A DNA stretch of 64,000 nucleotides from Tardiphaga sp051811025. GTDB lineage: Bacteria > Pseudomonadota > Alphaproteobacteria > Rhizobiales > Xanthobacteraceae. A model generated the notes under the pieces. It did no database searches and was not told the origin of the DNA. It worked only from the letters and a program-made list of their open reading frames with translations. Location of the stretch: NCBI RefSeq assembly GCF_051811025.1, contig NZ_JBPWQE010000001.1, positions 4,960,001 through 5,024,000 on the forward strand, given 5' to 3'. Each line of letters begins with the position of its first letter. The stretch's first letter is position 1. Shown one piece after another: positions 43,393-52,109 of this stretch. Both the position numbers and the translations under genes were made by a program.

Positions 43393-44097
43393 CTATGTCA
43401 GCAACTGGCGACAGATGGTGACGAGATCGTCCGCCCAGCCAGTCAGCAGAGCGAGCAGGATCAACCAGACCAAAAGCAGGAAATGCCAATACATCGTGCA
43501 CAGTTCCACACTCAAACGCAGGCGCGGGATTTCAACACCGCGCCATGCCTTGACGATGGTTCTGCTCAGAGCGACGAGACCGCCGAGCAAGTGCAGTCCA
43601 TGAATCGCGGTGATCAGATAGAAGAAGGCGTTGGCAGGATTGGCGGCCAGAAAGTAGCCCCCAGTGTTAAGCTGCTGCCACACCAGCAACTGACCTATCA
43701 GGAAAACAACGGCCGAAACGCCACCTGCAAGCAGGCCGGTGAGCACATTTTCGCTGTCGTCGCGACGTGCGGAAACCTGCGCCCATTGCAACGCGCCGCT
43801 GCTCACGATCAAAACAGCGGTGTTGAACCACAGCAACGCGGGCACGGGCAGCGACCGCCAGTCGATCAATTGCATGCGCATGGAGTAAGCGCTGACGAAG
43901 AGCGCAAATAGCGACCCGACAACCGCGAGAAACACACCCAAACCTATTTTCGCCGCCGGCAACGACATCGAACTTCCGCCGGGAAAATCGCCGACCGCCC
44001 CCTCCTCCAGCCAGGGCTTGGCCGCAAGCCGTTGCTGCGAGAGCCACCATCCCGCAATGGCCGCTATTCCAGCCATGAACAGGACGATAGCCGTCAT
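43393..44097 (-). CDS. Second, divergent cytochrome c oxidase subunit III-like protein
   Basis: A 234-residue membrane protein with seven helices and a subunit III C terminus (ITAIHGLHLLGGLVALSRT, ELCTMYWHFLLLVWLILLALL), but a divergent N-terminal half starting with a lone helix (IVLFMAGIAAIAGWWLS). It overlaps the subunit I gene by four bases (ATGA) and is thus translated with it. The two adjacent subunit III genes resemble the coxO/coxP pair known from Bradyrhizobium. Whether both are used in one complex is not visible in the sequence. Confidence 0.85.
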   Translation of the reverse strand: MTAIVLFMAGIAAIAGWWLSQQRLAAKPWLEEGAVGDFPGGSSMSLPAAKIGLGVFLAVVGSLFALFVSAYSMRMQLIDWRSLPVPALLWFNTAVLIVSSGALQWAQVSARRDDSENVLTGLLAGGVSAVVFLIGQLLVWQQLNTGGYFLAANPANAFFYLITAIHGLHLLGGLVALSRTIVKAWRGVEIPRLRLSVELCTMYWHFLLLVWLILLALLTGWADDLVTICRQLLT

Positions 44098-45869
44098 GGA
44101 TGCGCTCCCTTCGGCGTAGAGCTGGCCGGCGGTTCATTCTGGGGGATGAAATCCCGTGCAGCGCCGGGCACGCTATAGTCATAAGCCCAGCGATAGACGA
44201 CCGGGAGCTCTTTGCCCCAGTTGCCATGCGCCGGCGGCGTCTGCGGCGTTTGCCACTCAAGTGTGGTCGCGTTCCACGGGTTACCGCCAGCGTCCTCGCC
44301 CTTGAACAGGCTCCGGATCATGTTGAACACGAATACGAGCTGGGCAAAGCCGACGATGAGCGCAGCGATACTCATGAATGCATTCAGGTCGTGGGCCGAC
44401 GCCGGGACGAATGCCGTCCCGCCGATGTCGTGATAGCGGCGCGGCACACCCAGCAGCCCGAGATAGTGCATGGGGAAGAAGATCGCGTATGCTCCAAGGA
44501 ATGTAACCCAGAAATGGAAGCGTCCCAGCGTCTCGTTCAGCATCCGTCCCGTCACTTTCGGATACCAGTGATAGATCGCGCCAAACACGACCATGATCGG
44601 CGCAACACCCATGACCATGTGAAAATGGGCGACCACGAACATGGTATCGGACAACGGAACGTCCACGACGACGTTGCCGAGGAACAGGCCGGTCAGGCCG
44701 CCGTTGACGAACGTGATGATGAATGCGAGCGCGAACAGCATCGGAATGGTGAGGTGAATGTCGCCGCGCCACAGGGTCAGGATCCAGTTATAAACCTTGA
44801 TCGCCGTGGGGATCGCGATGATGAGAGTTGTTGTTGCGAAGAAAAATCCGAACTTCGGATTCATGCCGCTGACATACATGTGGTGCGCCCACACCACGAA
44901 GCTCATCGCTCCGATTCCGACAATCGCCCACACCATCATGCGATAACCGAAAATATTCTTTCGCGCATGAGTGCTGATGAGGTCAGAGACAATGCCGAAA
45001 GCAGGTAAAGCAACGATATAGACTTCGGGATGGCCGAAAAACCAGAACAGGTGCTGGAACAGCAGCGGACTGCCACCGCCGTACTTCCCCAGCTGCCCCA
45101 TCTCCACGAGCGTTGGCATGAAGAAGCTGGTGCCAAGAAGCCGATCGAACAGCATCATCACCGAGGCGACGAACAAGGCTGGAAATGCAAGCAATGCCAT
45201 CACGGTTGCTGTGAAAATGCCCCACACCGTCAGAGGCAGCCGCATCAGCGTCATTCCGCGCGTGCGACCCTGCAGCACCGTCACGACGTAATTCAAGCCG
45301 CCCATGGTGAAGCCGATAATGAACAGGATCAGCGACACCAGCATCATGATGATGCCTGCTTCCTGTCCGGGGCTTCCGGAAAGGATGGCCTGTGGCGGAT
45401 ATAACGTCCATCCCGCACCCGTTGGGCCGCCCGGCACAAAGAAAGTCGCAACCAGCACCAGGACGGCAAGCAGGTAAATCCAGTAACTCAGCATGTTCGC
45501 GTAGGGGAAAACCATGTCGCGAGCGCCGACCATCAGCGGGATGAGGTAATTCCCGAAGCCTCCGAGAAACAGTGCTGTGAGAAGGTAGATCACCATGATC
45601 ATGCCATGCATGGTGATGAACTGGAGATACTGACTCGGATCAATAAACGAAAACGTTCCGGGGAAGCCGAGCTGCAGCCGCATCAGCCACGACAGCACCA
45701 GCGCGACCATGCCGATGGCCATTGCCGTCATCGCATACTGGACCGCAATGATCTTCGCATCTTGCGAGAAGACATACCGCGTCCACCAGCTTCTCGGGTG
45801 ATAGAGATCGACCTCACCCACTTCGGCCGGCGGAATTCCTGCCAGTACGTCAGACGGGACATCAACCAT
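44094..45869 (-). CDS. ctaD: Cytochrome c oxidase subunit I
   Basis: A 591-residue catalytic subunit of an A-type haem-copper oxidase with twelve helices. The haem a/a3 and CuB ligands are in MHGMIMV, FFGHPEVYIVALP (His-Tyr cross-link motif) and VVDVPLSDTMFVVAHFHMVMG. The D channel is GNYLIPLMVGARDMVFPYAN and the K channel contains IPTAIKVYNW. Between SFF and LLFQHLFW there is a distinct longer stretch (MPTLVEMGQLGKYGGGS) compared with the usual DPAGGGDP. It is the second gene of the operon. It resembles CoxN of the Bradyrhizobium coxMNOP alternative oxidase, thought to work at particular oxygen levels. Confidence 0.95.
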   Translation of the reverse strand: MVDVPSDVLAGIPPAEVGEVDLYHPRSWWTRYVFSQDAKIIAVQYAMTAMAIGMVALVLSWLMRLQLGFPGTFSFIDPSQYLQFITMHGMIMVIYLLTALFLGGFGNYLIPLMVGARDMVFPYANMLSYWIYLLAVLVLVATFFVPGGPTGAGWTLYPPQAILSGSPGQEAGIIMMLVSLILFIIGFTMGGLNYVVTVLQGRTRGMTLMRLPLTVWGIFTATVMALLAFPALFVASVMMLFDRLLGTSFFMPTLVEMGQLGKYGGGSPLLFQHLFWFFGHPEVYIVALPAFGIVSDLISTHARKNIFGYRMMVWAIVGIGAMSFVVWAHHMYVSGMNPKFGFFFATTTLIIAIPTAIKVYNWILTLWRGDIHLTIPMLFALAFIITFVNGGLTGLFLGNVVVDVPLSDTMFVVAHFHMVMGVAPIMVVFGAIYHWYPKVTGRMLNETLGRFHFWVTFLGAYAIFFPMHYLGLLGVPRRYHDIGGTAFVPASAHDLNAFMSIAALIVGFAQLVFVFNMIRSLFKGEDAGGNPWNATTLEWQTPQTPPAHGNWGKELPVVYRWAYDYSVPGAARDFIPQNEPPASSTPKGAHP

Positions 45870-45949
45870 TAAAATGTCCTCCCGGATTTATCCTCTGATC
45901 GTCACTCATCGCAAGCGTTACGACGTGCAACGCCGCCGCGCCGGTCCTG

Positions 45950-46783
45950 CTATTTGCCGCGGATCTTGTAAGTCGCCTTCATGATGATGCGATGGCCAAA
46001 TAACGCTGCGAATGTCTGCTGCTTCTCCAGCCATGCATGATATTCGCTCTCCTCCTGGACGATGACGTTGCTCCGCATTTGCGCATGCGCGATGCCGCAC
46101 AATTCCGCGCAAAGAACCTCGAATGTTCCTGTCCGCGTAGGAGTGAACCAGAAGTATGTGACCGAGCCCGGCACCATATCCATCTTCGCCCGGAACTCGG
46201 GCACGTAGAAATCGTGCAGAACGTCGATTGAACGGAGCAATACCTTGACCGGCTTCCCGATCGGGAGATGCAAGTCGTCGTTCTCAACCACGACGTCGTC
46301 CTGACCATTAGGATCGTTCGGATTCAAGCCTAGCGGATTCTCGGCACTGACGTTGCGGGCATCGACCGTCCCGAGCCGGCCGTCTTTTCCGGGCAGCCGG
46401 TAGCTCCAGCGCCATTGCTGGCCCATGACCTCTATCTCTGTCGCATCGGAGGGCACAGTCACGAACTGATGCCAGACAACCAAACCGGGCGCCAACATCG
46501 CTCCGACACCGATCGCAGTCCCTATGGTGAGCCACCATTCGAGCCTTTTATTTTCGGGCTCATAGGCCGCTTGTCTTCCTTCCTTGTGATGAAAACGGAA
46601 GATGCAATAGGCGATGAATGCGACGATCGCGAAGAAGACCGCCCCGGTGATCCAGAACGTCATGGTGATCGTGTCGTCGATGTAACTCCAGTTCGATGCG
46701 ATCGGCGTCCACCACCATGGGCTTAAGAGGTGAAACAGCACCGAAGCGACTGCGACCAACAGCAGTATGAATGCTACAGCCAT
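45950..46783 (-). CDS. coxB: Cytochrome c oxidase subunit II
   Basis: A 277-residue periplasm-facing subunit with two N-terminal helices and the binuclear CuA site CAELCGIAHAQM (two Cys, His, Met) plus the earlier His in DVLHDFYVPEFRAKMDMVPG. It receives electrons from cytochrome c. There is no fused cytochrome domain, so a separate donor such as the c2-type protein at 41.4 kb is expected. The start was placed at ATG 46783; a TTG 36 bases upstream is in frame. It is the first gene of the operon (II, I, III-like, III, IV). Confidence 0.94.
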   Translation of the reverse strand: MAVAFILLLVAVASVLFHLLSPWWWTPIASNWSYIDDTITMTFWITGAVFFAIVAFIAYCIFRFHHKEGRQAAYEPENKRLEWWLTIGTAIGVGAMLAPGLVVWHQFVTVPSDATEIEVMGQQWRWSYRLPGKDGRLGTVDARNVSAENPLGLNPNDPNGQDDVVVENDDLHLPIGKPVKVLLRSIDVLHDFYVPEFRAKMDMVPGSVTYFWFTPTRTGTFEVLCAELCGIAHAQMRSNVIVQEESEYHAWLEKQQTFAALFGHRIIMKATYKIRGK

Positions 46784-47383
46784 CCCTTGTTCATCCTTGC
46801 CTCTAGAGGCTGCGGACAAGACTTAGAAAAGGGCGCAGTTAACGTCTGCATCGATGGCTGATTTCGAGCTCGCCATCACAATGCTGGCCGCCTTGCCCTC
46901 TAACCGGTCGCAACATCGAATTCGAAAAGTTGCGATCGCTGGTGTCGTCGAACTACGGGCACTTGCCACTACAGGATGTTCCCCGGCAGGCTTGATTGTC
47001 AATAGACCGGCTTATTCCTCACGACGACGATAGCACCATGATCGAACCGTTGAGCAATGGCACGCGCAACGGATTCCCATATCGCATTGCAATACACGAC
47101 GCCGCGCATCCGCGTGACAGACAAAGTGATGCATCAATTGCCATCAGCCACGCGGTGAAACGTAAACCTTACAAAGGAAGAATTCACCGAACAGTGCGTG
47201 CTATTCTTTCCGGATTGCGCTAAACTTACTGCACAGGTTGCGACAGGTTTTGCTCGGCAAAGCTCTCTTCGTTGAACTTGGCCGTCTTCCAGAACCAGTC
47301 GCGATTTCTGCGCACGAAGGCGAATACTCGTCATTTGAGAATGACCCGATCTCGCCGGTGCGAACGCGTGGGAGATCGTGACC
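46784..47383. other. Intergenic region between the oxidase operon and DUF2189 gene
   Basis: Six hundred bases with no convincing gene, likely holding the divergent promoters of the oxidase operon and the DUF2189 gene. An inverted repeat tcgcaac (46908-46914) / gttgcga (46929-46935) is visible. A short open frame from 47041 lacks a good ribosome site and homology. Confidence 0.5.
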
Positions 47384-48295
47384 ATGGCCACTCCGTATTC
47401 TGACAAGATCTCGCAGACAGCACCAGGCGCTTCCGATAGCGTTGCCGTCCCCGTTATTCGCAAGATCGGGTTGTCCGATCTGCATGAAGCGTTGCAGCTA
47501 GGCTGGGAAGACTTCAAGGCGGTTCCAAGTCACGCCATTATTCTGTGCGTCATCTATCCTGTTCTCGGGCTTGTGCTGGCCAGAATGACCCTTGGTTATT
47601 CGGTGTTACCACTGCTTTTCCCGCTAGCCGCCGGTTTTGCGTTGATTGGTCCTTTTGCAGCCCTCGGTCTCTATGAACTCAGCCGCCGCCGCGAACGCGG
47701 CGAAGAGGCGTCGGCGTGGCATGCACTGGGCGTGCTGCGCTCGCCGTCCTTTGGGGCCATGCTTGGCCTCGGCACGCTGCTGCTCATTCTGTTCGTGGTC
47801 TGGGTGACCACTGCGAATGCGATTTACATCTCCAAGTTCGGCAATGCCCCTGCGGCCAGCATTCCCGATTTCGCATCGCGTATCTTCACAACCACAGAGG
47901 GGCACCAACTGATCGTCCAGGGCTGCGGCGTCGGACTATTGTTCGCCATCATGGCCCTGTGCGTTAGCGTCGTGGCGTTTCCGCTGATGCTCGACCGACA
48001 TGCGAGTGTGACAGATGCAGTTCAGACCTCGCTGCGGGTCGTGATGAAAAATCCTGTGACCATGGCGGCATGGGGTCTGATTGTTGCCGCGCTGCTGGTG
48101 GCCGGTTCGCTGCCGCTATTCGTCGGTCTCGCTGTCGTTCTTCCCCTACTCGGTCATGCCACCTGGCATCTTTATCGCAAGGTGCTGGAACCAGACCCGA
48201 ATCCTCGGCAGGATCCTCCCCGTCCGCCGAAAGGACGGCGCTATGCGGCCGATTTTCCGGTCTCTCTCTTCCCGTGGGGCCGTGATAAGCCATAG
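47384..48295 (+). CDS. DUF2189 family membrane protein
   Basis: A 303-residue membrane protein with six predicted helices, matching DUF2189: the N-terminal IGLSDLHEALQLGWEDFKAVPSHA, LLFPLAAGFALIGPFAALGLYELSRRRERGE and FPLMLDRHASVTDAVQTSLRVVMKN are typical. The C terminus is Pro/Arg-rich. The family is found near cytochrome oxidase and quinol oxidase genes in many proteobacteria but has no defined biochemical role. GGGAG precedes ATG 47384; a GTG six bases earlier is also in frame. It diverges from the oxidase operon. Confidence 0.88.
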   Translation: MATPYSDKISQTAPGASDSVAVPVIRKIGLSDLHEALQLGWEDFKAVPSHAIILCVIYPVLGLVLARMTLGYSVLPLLFPLAAGFALIGPFAALGLYELSRRRERGEEASAWHALGVLRSPSFGAMLGLGTLLLILFVVWVTTANAIYISKFGNAPAASIPDFASRIFTTTEGHQLIVQGCGVGLLFAIMALCVSVVAFPLMLDRHASVTDAVQTSLRVVMKNPVTMAAWGLIVAALLVAGSLPLFVGLAVVLPLLGHATWHLYRKVLEPDPNPRQDPPRPPKGRRYAADFPVSLFPWGRDKP

Positions 48296-48441
48296 GTCGA
48301 AACAAACGACCGTGACGCTCGTGTCGGCTTCACAATCGGTCGCGCCACCCCGCGCGGATGAAATCCAGTCCAGATGAGGGGCGATCCCGGATATCTACCG
48401 GAAGCGGACTCCGCTCCCGGCAGGATGTCCACCATCATCTA

Positions 48442-49314
48442 TTAGGAGAACCCAAACAGCTTTGCCGGATTTGTGACCAGTATCTTTTCCAGCAAGGCGT
48501 CGTCCGGCGCGTAGCGATAGAGCAATTCAAGCAGGTCGGCGTCATTCGGCGGCTGGACGACCGATACCGGGTGCGGCCAGTCGCTTGCCCAGACGCAGCG
48601 ATCAGGCGCGGCTTCGAGATAGGCTTGCGCGATGGGAACGACGTCGTCCCAAGGCGGACCTTTCTTGGACGTCTTTTCACCAAGCGAGAGCATCACCCAG
48701 AAATTTCCCTTCGACAGCAGATCGAGAACCGCACGCAAGTTCGGATCGTTCTTGCCGAGCGTTGGATCCGGGCGACCCATGTGATCGATGAGGACTGGCA
48801 CCTTGAGAGACGCGATCTTGTCGAGATTGGCGACAATGCCGTCCTTCTCCGGCTGGAATTTAGCGTACCAGCCGAGTTCGGAAATACGTGCGATCGCGCG
48901 CGCGTAGTCGCTGTCCGAAAGCACGGCGCCGAGCTCCTTGCGGAAGCTGAACCGCGCCCCGCCGACGCCGGCGTCGTTCAGCTTGGCGAGATACGCATCG
49001 TCGCGCTCGGCGAAAACCAGTGCATTCGCGCAGGCCTTGTAGTTCGGCCCCATCGCCGCCAGCCCGTCCAAAACCACCGAATGATCGGCGCCATATGTCG
49101 TCGTCTGCACGATGATGCCGCGCTCGATACCAAGCGCCTTGTGTACCCGAAGCGCAGCCTCCCAGGTCGCCGTCGGCATCTGATAGGCTGCGCCTGGCCG
49201 GACGGGATAGCGCTCCACCGGACCGAGCACATGGAACTGACTGTCGATGCTCTTTGGCGGCGGCTTGCGGGACGGCGTGCGCGGGTTTGGATCAAATGGA
49301 AGATAGTCGGGCAT
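48442..49314 (-). CDS. Amidohydrolase family protein, PDC-lactonase (LigI)-like
   Basis: A 290-residue TIM-barrel metal-dependent hydrolase of the amidohydrolase 2 group. Near the N terminus KSIDSQFHVLGPVERYPVRP has one His where HxH would be expected (QFHV), as in LigI-like lactonases that need little metal. PVLIDHMGRPDP and CVWASDWPHPVSV carry further active-site residues (the Asp in ASDWPHP is the catalytic base). Last of a six-gene operon that looks like aromatic degradation; a lactonase or decarboxylase step is likely. AAAGGAG before the ATG fixes the start. Confidence 0.82.
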   Translation of the reverse strand: MPDYLPFDPNPRTPSRKPPPKSIDSQFHVLGPVERYPVRPGAAYQMPTATWEAALRVHKALGIERGIIVQTTTYGADHSVVLDGLAAMGPNYKACANALVFAERDDAYLAKLNDAGVGGARFSFRKELGAVLSDSDYARAIARISELGWYAKFQPEKDGIVANLDKIASLKVPVLIDHMGRPDPTLGKNDPNLRAVLDLLSKGNFWVMLSLGEKTSKKGPPWDDVVPIAQAYLEAAPDRCVWASDWPHPVSVVQPPNDADLLELLYRYAPDDALLEKILVTNPAKLFGFS

Positions 49315-49325
49315 CTGTTGCTCCT

Positions 49326-49718
49326 TTAATCGATCACCGCAGTGAAATCGCATTGCACCAGGGCGCCGCCCTCCATCTCCATGGAGAGCGCGTGACGGGC
49401 CGGGCGCGAATGCTCGTCCGGAAACATCTTGAGCCACTCGACATTGACCGGCCCACGATTGCTGCGATCCTTGAGCCAGACCGTCATCTTGATGATGTCG
49501 TCGGTGCTGCCGCCACCGGCTTCCACGATCGCCTTCATATGCGCGAACATGTTGGCGCACTGGCTTGCGAGATCGGGTGGCATCTCGCTTGTCTTGGGAT
49601 CGCGGCCGAGGATGACGCCGGACATCAGCAGATTGTTGATGCGGCAGGCATTGGGGATCGGATTTGCGTGTTTGAACTCGCCGATATGAACGCTGCGGCG
49701 GCGCTTGGAAGATGTCAT
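49326..49718 (-). CDS. RidA (YjgF/UK114) family protein
   Basis: A 130-residue trimeric deaminase-family protein. The family motif appears as IGEFKHANPIPNACRINNLLMSG and the later VNVEWLKMFPDEHSRPARHAL with the conserved Arg. RidA proteins hydrolyse reactive enamines/imines; one branch is 2-aminomuconate deaminase of meta-cleavage pathways. Its position next to an HpaH-type hydratase and an FAH-family gene makes this second role plausible, but the specific family cannot be settled by eye. It starts 22 bases after the hydratase stop. Confidence 0.85.
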   Translation of the reverse strand: MTSSKRRRSVHIGEFKHANPIPNACRINNLLMSGVILGRDPKTSEMPPDLASQCANMFAHMKAIVEAGGGSTDDIIKMTVWLKDRSNRGPVNVEWLKMFPDEHSRPARHALSMEMEGGALVQCDFTAVID

Positions 49719-49740
49719 GGCTACAGTCTCCGGATAACGG

Positions 49741-50544
49741 TCAGACGAATTGGCACGACACCGAGCCATACGGCCCGTAATCGGCATGTATCGTATCGCC
49801 GCGGCTGACCTCGATCGGACGCGTGAAGGATCCGGCAAGCACCACCTCGCCGGCAGCGAGATATGCGTCGTGCGGCGCTAGGCGATTGGCGAGCCACGCG
49901 ATGCCGTTTGCCGGATGGTTCAGCACGCCGGCAGCAACCCCGGTCTCTTCGATCTGGCCATTCCGGAACAACAGCGCGCTGACCCAGCGCAGATCGACAT
50001 CCAGCGGACGGAATGGGCGACCGCCGACCACAAGCGCGGCATTCGCTGCGTTGTCGGAGATCGTGTCCACCACCGTGCGGGGCTTCTTGGTTTGCGGATG
50101 CACGCGGTGCATGCGCGTTTCCAGGATCTCGAGCGCCGGTGTGACGTAGTCTGTCGCATTCAGCACGTCGAAGATCGTGCAATCCGGCCCGCGCAGATCG
50201 GTCTTGAGCACGAAGGCCAGTTCGACCTCGACGCGCGGCGCGAAGAACCGCTCATAAGGGATGGTGCCCGCATCCTGATAGAACATGTCGGCGAACAACA
50301 CGCCATAGTCCGGCTCGGAGATGCTGACCGCATTCTGCATCGCCTTCGAGGTCAGGCCGATCTTGTGGCCTTTGATTACCCGCCCGCGTTCGAGCTGCAG
50401 CGCCGTCCAGGTCCGCTGGATCGCATAGGCATCCTCGATGGTGAGATCGGGATAGTCGGCGGTGAACATGGTGATGAGCGTCTTGGTCCGCTCCGCTTCG
50501 TCGAGGCGATGCGCCAGCGTATCGATGACCGTCTGATCGAGCAC
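49741..50544 (-). CDS. hpaH: 2-oxo-hept-3-ene-1,7-dioate hydratase-like enzyme (HpaH/MhpD family)
   Basis: A 267-residue Mg2+-dependent hydratase of the fumarylacetoacetate hydrolase superfamily, acting on 2-oxo-alkenoates made by ring meta-cleavage. The sequence follows HpaH closely in TIEDAYAIQRTW, KGHKIGLTSKAMQ, ISEPDYGVLFADM, VEVELAFVL, TISDNAANAALVVGGRPF and EETGVAAGVLNHPANGIAWLA. AGAGGAGA precedes a GTG start at 50544, two bases beyond the stop of the FAH-family gene. Length is exactly that of HpaH. 2-Oxopent-4-enoate hydratase is the alternative activity. Confidence 0.88.
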   Translation of the reverse strand: MLDQTVIDTLAHRLDEAERTKTLITMFTADYPDLTIEDAYAIQRTWTALQLERGRVIKGHKIGLTSKAMQNAVSISEPDYGVLFADMFYQDAGTIPYERFFAPRVEVELAFVLKTDLRGPDCTIFDVLNATDYVTPALEILETRMHRVHPQTKKPRTVVDTISDNAANAALVVGGRPFRPLDVDLRWVSALLFRNGQIEETGVAAGVLNHPANGIAWLANRLAPHDAYLAAGEVVLAGSFTRPIEVSRGDTIHADYGPYGSVSCQFV

Positions 50545-50546
50545 CG

Positions 50547-51407
50547 TTATTTCTCCTCTGTGACGACGTTGCGAAGAATGCCGATCTGCCTGGACTCGAC
50601 CTCGACGACATCGCCTGGCTTGAGCCAACGCGGCGGCGTGAAGCGGGCGCCGGCGCCGGTTGGTGTTCCGGTTGCGATCATGTCGCCGGGCTTCAAGGTG
50701 GCGAAGGTCGACAGATAGGAAATCAGGTAGTCGAAGGTGAACATCAACCGCTCGGTCGAGTCGTTCTGACGCTCCTCTCCATTCACCCGCGTGACGATAT
50801 CGTGGGTCCCCTGCGGATCGCATTCGTCGGCCGTGACGATCCACGGCCCGACGCTGCCGGACCGGTCGAAATTCTTGCCCTGGGTGACGTTGAACTTGCC
50901 GTGGTGCAGCCAATCCCGCACCGAGCCTTCGTTGCAGAGCGTCATGCCGAAGATGTGCGACCACGCATTCTTGCGCGTGATGTGACGGCCTTCCTTGCCG
51001 ATGACAATCACGAGCTCGCCTTCGTAGTCGAGCTGCTCGGAGATCTTCGGCTTTTCGATCGGCTGATCGGAGCCCACCACCGATGACGGGTTACGGACGA
51101 ACAGACTCGGATATTTCGGCAGATCCGAGTTGTCCTTGTATTCGGCGTTGCGGTCCTTGTAGTTGACCCCAATGCACCACAGCTTCTCCGGCGCCGGGAT
51201 CGGCGGCAGCAAGACCAGGTCCGACAGTCGATGATCGGGCTTGCGGCCGGCGCTCACCTGCTTCGCCTTCGCCAGCCCGTTGCCCGCGATCAGGCTGCGC
51301 AGATCGGGAAACTCCGATCCAAGCGATGCGCTGAGATCGATGACGCCGTCATCGGCCACCACGCCATAGTGGCTGTTTCCGCCGGTCAAATAGCTGCATA
51401 GTTTCAT
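50547..51407 (-). CDS. Fumarylacetoacetate hydrolase-family enzyme (isomerase/decarboxylase or acylpyruvase)
   Basis: A 286-residue FAH-superfamily enzyme. The metal-binding residues lie in LDYEGELVIVIGKEGRHI (Glu-x-Glu) and the conserved Lys/Arg region HIFGMTLCNEGSVRDW, with FDYLISYLSTFATLKPGDMIATGTPTGAG near the end. Family members decarboxylate or hydrolyse 2-oxo acid intermediates; HpaG-like decarboxylase/isomerase would fit the neighbouring HpaH. GAGG five bases before the ATG. It precedes hpaH by two bases and follows the flavin reductase by 90 bases. Confidence 0.85.
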   Translation of the reverse strand: MKLCSYLTGGNSHYGVVADDGVIDLSASLGSEFPDLRSLIAGNGLAKAKQVSAGRKPDHRLSDLVLLPPIPAPEKLWCIGVNYKDRNAEYKDNSDLPKYPSLFVRNPSSVVGSDQPIEKPKISEQLDYEGELVIVIGKEGRHITRKNAWSHIFGMTLCNEGSVRDWLHHGKFNVTQGKNFDRSGSVGPWIVTADECDPQGTHDIVTRVNGEERQNDSTERLMFTFDYLISYLSTFATLKPGDMIATGTPTGAGARFTPPRWLKPGDVVEVESRQIGILRNVVTEEK

Positions 51408-51497
51408 GAGGGCCTCTTGAACAATTCACTGGATCGATTGCCGCCGGATCGCGATGCCGGAGCGGTTGCTCGCGTTGCGCCCGCAGCGTTGTTCCAA

Positions 51498-52106
51498 TTA
51501 CTTCGATGTCTGGAATACGGACTTCAACGTGACGATCTCGCCTAGCCGCGCGTAACGCGGACCGGCAATGCGGGCGATCGGATCAAGGTTCTCGGTCTCG
51601 ATCTTGCCGTTGGCGAGCAGATCGTCCTTGATGTGAAATGCGACCACTTCGCCGACGATCAACCGGCTGCGGGTATCGCCGAATTCGAGGCATTGCCGAA
51701 ATCGGCATTCCATCGCGATAGGCGCCGCCGTCAGCCGCGGCACCGCGATATGATCGCTGGGAGTCGTCTCGAGACCGAGGACTTCGACCTCGCTCACCTC
51801 CGGCGGATGTTCGGCGGAGCTTTCGTGCACCGCCGACATCAACGGCGAATCCGCGATGTGAATGACGTATTCTTCGCGATCCAGGATGTTGCGCGCCGTG
51901 TCCTTGTAGACGCCTGATTTGCGGCCGACGCTGATTGCCAGCATCGGCGGCTTGGGCGAGACGAAGGTGAAAGCACTGAAAGGCGCAAGGTTGACAGTAC
52001 CTGCCTGCGACATGCTGGTCACCCATGCGATCGGTCGCGGGACGACGATGCCGGTGAGCAGACGATAGGCTTTCTCGGCGCCAAGTTCAGCGGGATCGAT
52101 CTTCAT
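51498..52106 (-). CDS. Flavin reductase-like (FMN-binding split barrel) protein
   Basis: A 202-residue flavin-binding protein: GIVVPRPIAWVTSMSQAGTVNLAPFSAFTFVSPKPPMLAISV and the family's nucleotide-loop region VYKDTARNILDREEYVIHI are typical of the flavin reductase-like group. It could supply reduced flavin to a two-component aromatic monooxygenase, but none is encoded in the window. It starts three bases after the Bug gene stop, so the two are translationally linked. Confidence 0.85.
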   Translation of the reverse strand: MKIDPAELGAEKAYRLLTGIVVPRPIAWVTSMSQAGTVNLAPFSAFTFVSPKPPMLAISVGRKSGVYKDTARNILDREEYVIHIADSPLMSAVHESSAEHPPEVSEVEVLGLETTPSDHIAVPRLTAAPIAMECRFRQCLEFGDTRSRLIVGEVVAFHIKDDLLANGKIETENLDPIARIAGPRYARLGEIVTLKSVFQTSK

Positions 52107-52109
52107 TCG

